Below are positions 1 to 6,409 of a DNA stretch of 47,588 nt, piece by piece. Origin of the DNA: an uncultured Faecalibacterium sp. (GTDB lineage Bacteria; Bacillota; Clostridia; Oscillospirales; Ruminococcaceae); assembly GCA_904394215.1 (NCBI GenBank), contig CAJFNF010000012.1:1-47588 (forward strand), read 5' to 3'. Made by a program: the position numbers and the translations under genes. Positions within the stretch are counted from its first letter, which is position 1. Every line of letters starts with the position of its first letter. The notes beneath the pieces were generated by a model, which was given only the letters and a program-made list of their open reading frames with translations, did not search any database and was not told where the DNA came from.

Positions 1-174
1 CATCTGCGCCACTTCCTCCACCGTGTACACGCAAGCTTTCGACTCGGGCTGTTTCAGGTCAGAGATTGGAGACTTGACGGCATTGTTTTGGGTGACCAAC
101 TCCATTGTACCGGGAATGGGGGTACTTGGCAAGGTTTTAGTGTTAAAATAATCGTTCTTACAAACATTCTTCAT
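1..174 (-). CDS. Helix-turn-helix (excisionase-like) protein, N-terminal part
   Basis: The first 58 codons of a minus-strand gene run off the left edge. The start at 174 has a good ribosome binding site (AAGGAGA, 5 bases upstream). The last visible residues, VYTVEEVAQM, are typical of the start of the small HTH_17/excisionase-type DNA-binding domain found in many conjugative and mobilizable elements; the rest of the domain lies outside the window. Residues 35-58 carry this motif and the leader before it looks disordered. The gene lies just downstream of a relaxase gene on the same strand, which fits a role in excision or replication of a mobile element. Positions 71-95 are identical, on the opposite strand, to 5296-5320. 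Family assignment is inferred from a short stretch only. Confidence 0.55.
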   Translation of the reverse strand, partial: MKNVCKNDYFNTKTLPSTPIPGTMELVTQNNAVKSPISDLKQPESKACVYTVEEVAQM

Positions 175-193
175 GGCATTTCTCCTTTTTGAT

Positions 194-1167
194 TCAAAGT
201 TCTGCGGTATGGTGAGCGGCTTTGGGCTTTGCGTATTCTTCCAAAACTTCCGGCGGAATCCGCTCCAGAATCTCGAGAGCCTCCTGATACTCCCGCTGGA
301 GCTTGGCATCTTTCAGCTGTTTCAGAACGCTCTCGTGAGTCGCCTCGTCCAGGGACTCCGAGAGCTTTTTGCTTTTCTTCTTGAGCTTCTCATTCTCGGC
401 CTTGGTGCTGGTGAAGGCCGTACTGTACTTTTTCAGCTGGGTCCGCATCTTTTCCACGGCCGGGATATAGCTGTCCAGCAGTTCAGAAATCTCGGCGGCC
501 CGCTTCTTGCTGTTCAAGGGACCGATGCCAGCGAGCAGCTGGTCCAGCTTCTGGCGCTGCTTGGTCAGGCGGGTCATCTCTTTGAAGATACGGGGCGGGA
601 TATGGTCGCGGCCTGTCTGGCTGGCGCTCTCGCCGCGTTCCAGGTCGGAGTATTTGACGACCATGTGCTCCCAGAACTTGTCCCGCCACCAGCTTAGTTT
701 CTTTTTGTTGCCTACAATCTCCTTGGCACTGAGCCGGTTGTCTGGCGTCAGGGGGACAAAGGAAAGGTGCATATGGGCGTCTTCTCGTCCATATGCACCA
801 CGGCAGAGATGATTGTTTCTTTGGCTTGATACTGCTCCAGGAAGTGGAGTGCTTCTTCAAAATACTGCCGGATTTCGGGCAGCTTCTTGCCCTGAAAGAA
901 TTCCGGTGTGGCGGTGAACAGGACTTCCACCAGCCGGACACTGTCCTTCCGGGTGCGGCAGCCGGCGGCACTGATCTGCTGCTCGGCCTCAGCCCGGTAC
1001 CGCTGGGGTGGCTCAATCAGGTGAAAGTTATGCTTGCTGCGGGTGAGGTCAATGTCAGGATTGCTGGCGTACTTCTCTTTTCTGCGCTCGTTATGGGCCT
1101 CGATGTTGGTGATCTCCGGCCCCTTGTACTTGGCGAAGCGCATGATAGCGTATTGTGGTTGGCTCAA
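194..1167 (-). pseudogene. MobV/Pre-family relaxase, frameshifted
   Basis: Two minus-strand reading frames (1167 to about 772, then 772 to 194) together match a plasmid recombination enzyme (MobV/Pre/Mob), which nicks oriT and carries the strand during mobilization. The N-terminus reads SQPQYAIMRFAKYKG and the body contains RSKHNF and VVHMDEKTP, both typical of the family. One C appears to be missing from the run in ACGCCCAT near 776-780, so HMDEKTPHMH is split between frames. That places the break inside the metal-binding HxDExxPHxH motif. After the shift the protein continues normally for about 190 residues, ending in a coiled-coil-like Lys/Glu-rich tail. The start chosen is TTG at 1167, because GGAGG lies just upstream; an ATG at 1194 lacks a binding site. 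Either a real inactivation or a homopolymer error. Confidence 0.8.
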
Positions 1168-1378
1168 TGGCGGCCCTCCTTTTTGGCAATTCAATCGTAT
1201 TGGTGACGGGCATAGTACAAACTCCTTTCATTCGTGTAGATGGATAGGCTTTGATGATCGAGGTGGTGCTCACTTTGAACATCACCTCACCATGGCAACT
1301 TGGTCGAACCTGTGTGCTTGTTAAATAATCACTTTAGTGGCGTAAAGAATCGCGTATATAGTGCGTTTTGGGGTTTTC

Positions 1379-1419
1379 GCTATGTACGTATGTACAGGTT
1401 CTGTACGCACGTACATAGC
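1379..1419. repeat. 19-bp inverted repeat built from GTAC steps
   Basis: The arms 1379-1397 and 1401-1419 are complementary at 17 of 19 positions around a 3-base spacer. Each arm also contains two GTAC tetramers four bases apart. The repeat lies exactly where the Xre-type repressor gene loses its recognisable N-terminus. It may be the repressor's operator, the scar of a rearrangement, or a strong RNA hairpin. Confidence 0.75.
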
Positions 1420-2100
1420 AAAAAGGCGAAATCCTCGCATCTATTGGAAAAACTGGCGGCTCTCTACGGTGTAGGCTTGGATTATCTGCTGGGTTTGACC
1501 GAAAACAAAAAACACTTAAAGACAAGTCTTGCGGACCTGCATCTGAGTGATGACGCAGTGGATGTACTGAGCAGTGGAAAGATCAACAACCGGCTCCTGT
1601 CGGAATTGATTACCCACCCTGAATTTGCCCGGCTGATGGCGGATATGGAGATCTACGTGGATGGCATCATATCTATGCAGATCCGCAATCTGAACAGCTT
1701 GCTGGAATCTGCCCGCTCTGCCATTCTGGAGAAGTACCACCCCAAAGAGGACAACACCTTATTGGCCTTAAAGGCCGCCCAAATTGACGAGGATGAATAC
1801 TTTGGCCGCGTGGTCAGCGACGATGTGGAGCGCATTCTGAAGGAACTGAAGCAGGCACACAGTGGAGACCAGGGGAGTGTTGCTGCGGATGATGCCGCCT
1901 CGCTCAAAGAGTACATTGAAACCATTTCCGGGACAGAAGGCAGCGATTTCCAGAAATGGATTATGATTTTTTGTAAGCAGATTCGCCTGCCTTACAACAA
2001 ACTAACCGATACCGAAAAACATTGGCTGATTCAAATCAGCCGAAAATCGAGCCTCCTGAAAAGCGGGACCAGTCAGAGAGGAAAACACCCGAGAAAGTAA
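1390..2100 (+). pseudogene. Xre-family repressor lacking its HTH N-terminus (copy 1)
   Basis: From about 1434 the frame reads LLEKLAALYGVGLDYLLGL, the end of a Cro/CI (HTH_3) DNA-binding domain as in LEKLA-FGVS-DYLLGL of Xre repressors. The first ~45 residues of that domain, with the recognition helix, are absent: in their place the frame reads through the GTAC inverted repeat. The remaining ~200 residues are a helical domain rich in Leu, Asp and Glu, with 'MQIRNLNSLLESAR' and 'DEDEYF'. The open frame extends upstream to 1300, but the nearest in-frame ATG is 1390 and neither has a convincing binding site. A second, frameshifted copy lies at 5774-6109. I infer a former element repressor that can no longer bind DNA. 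The C-terminal domain has no function that I recognise. Confidence 0.65.
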
Positions 2101-2160
2101 TAGTGGAGCACTTGGCACAAGAGCATCCGCTGCGGCGGGGCTATATATACCTTTGTCCCG

Positions 2161-2217
2161 CAGACAGCAAAAGGCTGGCAGCCTGTGCTTTTAGGCACAA
2201 ACTGTCAGCCTTTCTTT
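2161..2217 (+). terminator. Dispersed hairpin terminator, copy A
   Basis: Arms AAAGGCTGGCAG (2170-2181) and CTGTCAGCCTTT (2202-2213) pair with one G-T wobble; an inner GTGC/GCAC stem extends the hairpin and TTTCTTT follows. Related hairpins with the same lead-in (AGACAGCAAAAGGC) occur at 12016-12067 and 17073-17128. Confidence 0.7.
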
Positions 2218-2307
2218 GTCGCTCATGCTGCCCCACAGGGGCACCTTGTGCGCCAGGGAAACAGGGTGGCCCCCCACTCAGCTGCCGTCTGCTGCACAAA
2301 GGTATAA

Positions 2308-2485
2308 CACACTAGACTTTGGTTCCAAAGTCGTGTGCCAACAGGGATGCTGCTCACCCCTATTGGAAAACCCAGAGCCAAAGAGGGGACACCCCTCTTT
2401 GAAATCACCCCGGCCTTTTCGTATTCCAGATCAAGCATCGAATACGCAAAGCCCCCAGCACCGGTCAATGTATTTTTCCGGTGCT
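2308..2485. repeat. Cluster of four hairpins
   Basis: Between the repressor remnant and the SLOG gene there are four separate inverted repeats: 2308-2337 (GACTTTGG/CCAAAGTC plus CACAC/GTGTG), 2379-2401 (a perfect 10-bp stem, CAAAGAGGGG), 2420-2446 (CGTATTC/GAATACG) and 2457-2485 (AGCACCGG/CCGGTGCT). The last is placed to end the minus-strand SLOG transcript but has no clear T-run. Open frames across the stretch give low-complexity translations, so I treat it as non-coding structure. Confidence 0.5.
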
Positions 2486-2499
2486 ATTCTGTGCGGGCA

Positions 2500-2961
2500 T
2501 TAAATCCAAATGGTCCGCACATCTCTGCCGATGGCAGAGGCATACCGTATGGTAGAAAAGGTGCCGCCATACTTGCGCCCATCATAAACAGCAATCACAC
2601 GTTGAGAATGATCCACCATGTAACGGTTCCGTTCTATGTAACAGGAGGGGATATAACTTTCACGGATCACAGTTACCCGGTCGCAAACAAGAAGAAGGCG
2701 TTGAAAATCCCTGTTGGGAGTTTGCATCCGGCCCCGGTAGGGGATGGCCGCTTCCAGAGACAAGGCCGGGTTGCGTTGCTTTTCCGATGCTACGATAGCT
2801 GCAAACAGCAAGTCAGAGCCATCCGCAAAGCCTGAAATGAATCGGGTATGGCCGTCCGCAATCGCTGCCTGGATTTCTCGGTACAGGCTGTACTTGATAA
2901 CGTTGATTTTGCTCGCAGGTATGTCACGATGTCCGGTAACACAACACGTCTTTGAATCCAT
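2500..2961 (-). CDS. SLOG-family (DUF1273, YpsA-like) protein
   Basis: A 153-residue protein with CCVTGHRD at the N-terminus, FISGFADGSDLLFA near residue 45 and YDGRKYGGTF near residue 130. These match the SLOG/DUF1273 Rossmann-like fold, whose members (YpsA and relatives) are thought to bind nucleotides or ADP-ribose-type ligands and are common on mobile elements. No enzymatic activity is established for this group. Length fits the family. The start at 2961 has AAAAGGAGG 8 bases upstream. The upstream region holds a perfect palindrome (2991-3010) shared with a divergent HTH gene fragment, so local repression is likely. Confidence 0.8.
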   Translation of the reverse strand: MDSKTCCVTGHRDIPASKINVIKYSLYREIQAAIADGHTRFISGFADGSDLLFAAIVASEKQRNPALSLEAAIPYRGRMQTPNRDFQRLLLVCDRVTVIRESYIPSCYIERNRYMVDHSQRVIAVYDGRKYGGTFSTIRYASAIGRDVRTIWI

Positions 2962-2990
2962 CTGGATGCCTCCTTTTGGTCTGCTTCCTA

Positions 2991-3035
2991 TATAGGCAAT
3001 ATTGCCTATAACACTTTATCTCCATTATAGGCAAT
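2991..3035. promoter_or_regulatory. Palindromic operator TATAGGCAAT-ATTGCCTATA
   Basis: Positions 2991-3010 form a perfect 20-bp palindrome, and the half-site TATAGGCAAT recurs at 3026-3035. Both lie between the divergent SLOG gene (2961, minus) and a small HTH gene (3074, plus). On the minus strand TTGCCT and TTATAG lie 17 bases apart and could form the promoter, overlapped by the operator. The obvious candidate to bind it is the HTH protein encoded next to it, now truncated. Confidence 0.6.
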
Positions 3036-3073
3036 AATGAAGATAAAGCAAGGCCGGGATGGAGGGAAGCTGG

Positions 3074-3205
3074 ATGATCTCATACGCTCCTTTATGGGAG
3101 ACCATGAAAAAGCGCGGAGCCACCACCTACACGCTCGAGTTCAAGGGCGGGATCAGCAGCTCCTCGATACGAAGATTGCCCCATCCTTTATTTTTGCTTG
3201 TCTAA
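3074..3205 (+). pseudogene. Small Xre/HTH_26 regulator, C-terminally truncated
   Basis: A short frame of 43 residues starts at ATG 3074 with GGAGG 8 bases upstream. It begins MISYAPLWETMKKRGATTYT and continues GGISSSSIRRL, which fits the small Xre-type (HTH_26) regulators that normally run 65-75 residues (pattern 'ISY.PLW.T....GI...L....GIS..TI..L'). After SIRRL the expected third and fourth helices are missing. Composition switches to AT-rich sequence at about 3185 and the frame ends at a TAA. I infer that insertion of the AT-rich island removed the 3' end. It lies divergent to the SLOG gene across the palindromic operator. Confidence 0.55.
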
Positions 3206-3359
3206 AAAATAAATGCCTTAATGGTTGCGCCTGTTAACTTTTGAGCAAAAATCTTGATGCTATTTAGCAACTCTGCTATAATAGATAAAAAATTATTGAT
3301 ATACGTTTAATTGGTGACGATTACCTAATTGATTGCATTTTGGTACAGGAGAATCAACC

Positions 3360-3853
3360 ATGCATTTTATTTGTACAGCTGGTGGAATTACTACAATTAA
3401 TGAATGTGTTGCTATATATAACTCTTATAAAATAGATGAATTAATTGGTACAGCTTCAAAGGATTCGTTGGGAGTAAAAGCTACCCTTGACTTCGATATT
3501 AATGAAAGTAACATCATTAATTTTAAAAGCGTAAAAAAGTTTAATGCTTTAGCCCCTGGAAAAGTTCGATATAAAACGATTGCTGAAGACGGTCACTTGG
3601 ATTTAATATGGAATGGAAATTCTTTGCAAATACAGAATCTAAAAACTATTTTAGTAATACATATTCTTACTATGTTGAGACATCTGATGGTACAGTTTAC
3701 TTTTCAAAAAAGGCCCTTTCTGAGTTATTAAGCATCGTAGAAAAAACACATAGTCATGCAATTGATTATAAAAAAGAGGAAGCTTTTGTTAGAGCTACAG
3801 AAGTTCTTGCAGGGGTTAACGAGGCGTGGAATGAATTTCCAAATCTCTATTAA
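3360..3853 (+). pseudogene. Unknown AT-rich gene, frameshifted, upstream of the Mrr gene
   Basis: The start at ATG 3360 has AGGAG 7 bases upstream. The first frame reads MHFICTAGGITTINECVAIY and holds sense to about 3620; the second frame (from about 3608 to 3853) then continues with YYVETSDGTVYFSKKALSEL and ends NEFPNLY. Restoring one A in GGAAATTC (3615-3622) would join them into one protein of about 164 residues. I do not recognise the family. The base composition is far more AT-rich than the surrounding genome, matching the endonuclease gene 42 bases downstream, so the two were probably acquired together. Alternatives are a sequencing error or a programmed -1 frameshift. Confidence 0.5.
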
Positions 3854-3895
3854 AAAATAGAGATCTTTTCGCAAAAATATGCATACCAGGTTTTT

Positions 3896-4855
3896 GTGAG
3901 TCTAAATAAATTAAATATTTTTGAAGTACATTTCTACAAAGAATGGATTGAAAAATCTGGTTCATCCGAAATGGTTGTGCTCCTTCAAACGGATCTTAAT
4001 TCTAATCCATCTGGGATAACAATGCAAGATAAATTTTCTGTTGCCAATCCATTGCCAAAGTTTGATGCACTAGTTCATCTAGTTGCAACATCATCAAAGT
4101 GGAGTGATTTTGATTCCGCATGTCGTACATACGCTGGTATTTTAAGTTCTGTTAAGAAAGAAGCACAGAGTCATTGTATTATTACCTATGGGTATCATAT
4201 TGAAGAAAAGTGGAGTTATGTAGATTGCTTGAAAAAATTTGTTGAGTGTTTGAAAGAAAGGTATAGTGATCCGATTGCTTTTGGATCGTTTGTATATTAT
4301 TTGATTTATTTGGATATTATTCCTGTTCCCCCTCAGTATAAAAGGACGCCCTATCATTTGACTTTTGAATATTCATATAAAAAAGTACGTAATGATATAG
4401 AACCGTACGCCAAGAAATTCTTTGAAAACATTGAAATGATTCAGCTTGAAAAGGAATTAAGTGCTCCTTCAAATCATCCGGAAATTTGCATCGAAGATTT
4501 TGATTTGATGAGTGGGCAAGAATTTGAATTAGCGATAGCCAATATTTTTAAAAAAATGGGATATCAAACATCAATGACGCCGGTTACTGGTGATCAAGGA
4601 ATAGATATTATAGCTGTAAAAAATGGCACACGAATTGGCATACAGACTAAATGCTACACAGGAAAAGTTGGTAATTCAGCTGTTCAAGAAGTTGTAGCAG
4701 GGAAACAGTATTATAGTGTTAATCGTTGTATGGTAATTACTAATAGCACCTTTACACCTTCTGCAGTTAAGCTTGCTGCTGCAAATAATGTTATTCTTTG
4801 GGATCGTAAAATTCTGGAAGAAAAAGTATACTCATATAATTTTGAAAATGAGTGA
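3896..4855 (+). CDS. Mrr-type restriction endonuclease with novel N-terminal region
   Basis: A 319-residue protein whose last ~120 residues form a PD-(D/E)XK nuclease of the Mrr_cat type. Visible are the helix 'SGQEFELAIANIFKKMGY' with Glu211, 'GDQGIDI' with Asp237, 'GIQTKCY' with the QxK pair Gln250/Lys252, and a following 'SAVQEV'. All catalytic residues are present, so it should cut DNA; Mrr proteins usually attack modified or foreign DNA. Residues 1-200 match nothing I know and may sense the target. The start is GTG 3896 with a weak AGG 5 bases upstream; no better start is visible. It follows the unknown gene 3360-3853 at 42 bases and shares its AT-rich codon use, unlike the host. A two-gene anti-phage island within a mobile element is the likely context. 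Confidence 0.8.
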   Translation: MSLNKLNIFEVHFYKEWIEKSGSSEMVVLLQTDLNSNPSGITMQDKFSVANPLPKFDALVHLVATSSKWSDFDSACRTYAGILSSVKKEAQSHCIITYGYHIEEKWSYVDCLKKFVECLKERYSDPIAFGSFVYYLIYLDIIPVPPQYKRTPYHLTFEYSYKKVRNDIEPYAKKFFENIEMIQLEKELSAPSNHPEICIEDFDLMSGQEFELAIANIFKKMGYQTSMTPVTGDQGIDIIAVKNGTRIGIQTKCYTGKVGNSAVQEVVAGKQYYSVNRCMVITNSTFTPSAVKLAAANNVILWDRKILEEKVYSYNFENE

Positions 4856-4915
4856 CATGCGCTGGCCAAATTAAATTCGAGAGATTGATAGATGGGATAC
4901 GTTCTACTATAACAA

Positions 4916-4959
4916 AACGGCAACACCCTACAAGATTGCTCAAGTAAGATATTGCCGTT
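4916..4959 (-). terminator. Hairpin downstream of the small toxin-like gene
   Basis: AACGGCAA (4959-4952 on the minus strand) pairs with TTGCCGTT (4923-4916) across a 28-base loop, followed by TTGTTATAG. It lies about 90 bases beyond the end of the minus-strand peptide gene at 5051-5125. This is the layout of Fst/TxpA-like type I toxin loci, where toxin mRNA and antisense RNA share a terminator. Confidence 0.5.
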
Positions 4960-5050
4960 ATAGTCAAAAGTCATACAGCCGTTCTGTTCATTTCTATTCG
5001 TTTCGTATGACGGACTCTTGATAGACCGTTTAACCGAACAACTGAATCAT

Positions 5051-5125
5051 TTATTTAAGATGATCATAGATGACGAATGCCAAATTGACCAGGGCAATGA
5101 CTACATTGATAATCTCAAGAGTCAT
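5051..5125 (-). CDS. 24-residue hydrophobic peptide, candidate type I toxin (holin-like)
   Basis: ATG at 5125 is preceded by GGGGGTGAG and encodes MTLEIINVVIALVNLAFVIY followed by DHLK. That is one membrane segment of about 17 hydrophobic residues with a short charged tail, the usual shape of 'putative holin-like' type I toxins in Firmicutes. A consensus promoter lies upstream (TTGACA at 5227-5222, TACTCT at 5205-5200, 16-base spacer), leaving a leader of about 70 bases. A long-range hairpin lies downstream. No antisense RNA promoter was firmly identified, so the toxin-antitoxin reading is inference. Confidence 0.5.
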   Translation of the reverse strand: MTLEIINVVIALVNLAFVIYDHLK

Positions 5126-5199
5126 ATGCTCACCCCCGTTTCTGAAAAGTAACGGAGTCCGTACCAAAGTACATAAATGATATTGACTTGACCTCTATA

Positions 5200-5227
5200 A
5201 GAGTATCACAAATTATGAGTCTGTCAA
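5200..5227 (-). promoter_or_regulatory. Promoter for the small peptide gene
   Basis: On the minus strand TTGACA (5227-5222) and TACTCT (5205-5200) are 16 bases apart. The sequence leads directly into the leader of the 24-residue peptide gene. Confidence 0.6.
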
Positions 5228-5295
5228 TAGAAATTGTTATGAGACATCATAGTTAAGAGAATAAACGTAATGAGAATTGAAATTTAATTTTGGGA

Positions 5296-5377
5296 TCACC
5301 CAAAACAATGCCGTCAAGTCATTTGTGTGTGAATTGCTTCCGGGTTTCTAAAATCCCTCTGCACGGTTTTTGCACGG
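5296..5377 (+). repeat. 82-bp repeat, copy 1
   Basis: Aligns without gaps to 11883-11964 with 7 differences in 82 bases (91% identity). Its first 25 bases are also identical to the reverse complement of 71-95, inside the excisionase-like gene. In one frame it reads TQNNAVKSFVCELLPGF and then stops, so it may be a remnant of a small gene. The segment ends in the repeated word TGCACGG. Confidence 0.75.
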
Positions 5378-5528
5378 AATTTGCACGGTTTCAACCTGTA
5401 CAATGGTTGACATCAGATGCAAAATTTGCTTCTTGATGACGAATGAATCTTGAAGAATAAGCGGAATTTCGACGAAAATAGGCAAGAGGTTGCAAGCTGC
5501 AACATGGACCAATAGTGCCTGGTTGGCG

Positions 5529-5573
5529 CTTTTAATCAGAGGGCCCGGGATTCGAGTTCCCGCGAGCGCACCA
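5529..5573 (+). tRNA. 3' half of a tRNA-Lys(UUU)-like gene, probable attachment-site remnant
   Basis: From the anticodon loop CTTTTAA onward the geometry is exact: anticodon stem 3' strand 5536-5540, 5-base variable loop, T-stem CGGGA (5546-5550) with TCCCG (5558-5562) around TTCGAGT, then a 7-base acceptor strand, discriminator A and CCA. The sequence upstream of 5529 does not pair with any of it, so the 5' half is absent. Integration into a tRNA 3' end leaves exactly such a half at one junction. Lysine identity rests on the UUU anticodon only. Confidence 0.65.
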
Positions 5574-5580
5574 AAGATCA

Positions 5581-5616
5581 AGCGTTGAATCGTAAGATTC
5601 AGCGCTTTTTCTTTTT
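5581..5616 (+). terminator. Terminator after the tRNA fragment
   Basis: AGCGTTGAATC (5581-5591) pairs with GATTCAGCGCT (5596-5606) around GTAA, followed by TTTTCTTTTT. It appears to be the native terminator of the tRNA gene and travels with its 3' half. The next ~150 bases, to 5774, hold no gene that I can support. Confidence 0.8.
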
Positions 5617-5773
5617 ATGTGCCCGCCCAAAGGCGGGGTCTGCACAGTCGGACATTCCTTTACAGGATTCTCTGCCAGGTCTCCTTCGTTGCTTCTGACG
5701 GCCATTTTTGCGATCATGAACGAACGGATGCATGTTCAAAACATCGGAGCGATTCGCTCCTTCAACCTTACCT

Positions 5774-6109
5774 TGATGGCATAGTGTCCATGCAGATCCG
5801 AAACCTGAACAGCTTGCTGGAATCCGCCCGAACCGCCATTCTGGAGAAGTACCACCCCAAAGAGGAACACCCTATTGACCTTAAAGGCCGCCCAAATTGA
5901 TGAGGATGAGTACTTTGCCCGCATGGTCAGCGACGATGTGGAGCGAATTTTGAAAGAACTGAAACAAGCCCGCAGTGGAGACCAGGGGAGTGCCGCTGCG
6001 GATGATGCCGACTCGCTCAAAGAGTGCATTGAAACCATTTCCGGGACAGAAGGCAGTGATTTCCAAAAATGGATTATGATTTTCCGTAAGCAAATTCGCC
6101 TGCCTCCCA
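5774..6109 (+). pseudogene. Decayed second copy of the Xre-type repressor C-terminal domain
   Basis: This stretch encodes the same helical domain as 1660-2000: MQIRNLNSLLESARTAILEK, then after a 2-base loss near 5870 the other frame continues DEDEYFARMVSDDVERILKE to KWIMIFRKQIRLP. Nucleotide similarity to copy 1 is high but with many substitutions, so the two copies are diverged paralogs rather than a recent duplication. No N-terminal half, start codon or binding site is visible. It lies just past the tRNA scar, suggesting remnants of two related elements at the same site. Confidence 0.75.
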
Positions 6110-6285
6110 ATTTCGGGAGGACGGGAATACATAAAATTCGACAATCAGAAAAGGAACCCGTCTGTGGTAGAATGAAATCTACTGCAGGCGGGTTTCTCTG
6201 TATCCGGGATTCTGAAAGCCGGAGTAAGGGAAGTTTTGGAGAGAAGTCTGCTCATCCGGAACGAAAAGCAGAGAAACGCATCAAC

Positions 6286-6384
6286 AACTTCCGTTGTATA
6301 ACGGAAGTTTCTAAAGTTGAAGTATTTGTGCAACAGATATAAAATTTTTATGTAATCAGAAAACTTGTTGGATGATACAACAAG
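6286..6384 (+). promoter_or_regulatory. Two hairpins ahead of the PTS regulator gene
   Basis: AACTTCCGTT (6286-6295) and AACGGAAGTT (6300-6309) form a perfect 10-bp inverted repeat; CTTGTTG (6364-6370) and CAACAAG (6378-6384) form a second. Both lie in the 300-base gap before 6410, between the repressor remnant and the PTS operon. They are candidates for an operator or antitermination structure of the beta-glucoside operon. I see no gene in 6110-6409. Confidence 0.45.
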
Positions 6385-6409
6385 CTGAGACATCGTTGAG
6401 GAAAAAGGC

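Noticed and set aside
1091-1285. Open frame on the minus strand upstream of the relaxase
   Set aside because: It overlaps the relaxase N-terminus in another frame, is low-complexity in sense, and lacks a binding site.
2022-2468. Open frames on both strands across the hairpin cluster
   Set aside because: They read through inverted repeats, give biased compositions and have no binding sites; the stretch looks non-coding.
3037-3237. 66-codon plus-strand frame
   Set aside because: The other frame from ATG 3074 has the better binding site and reads as an HTH fragment.
5529-5573. A full tRNA gene
   Set aside because: The 5' half does not pair with the 3' half, so only a fragment is supported.
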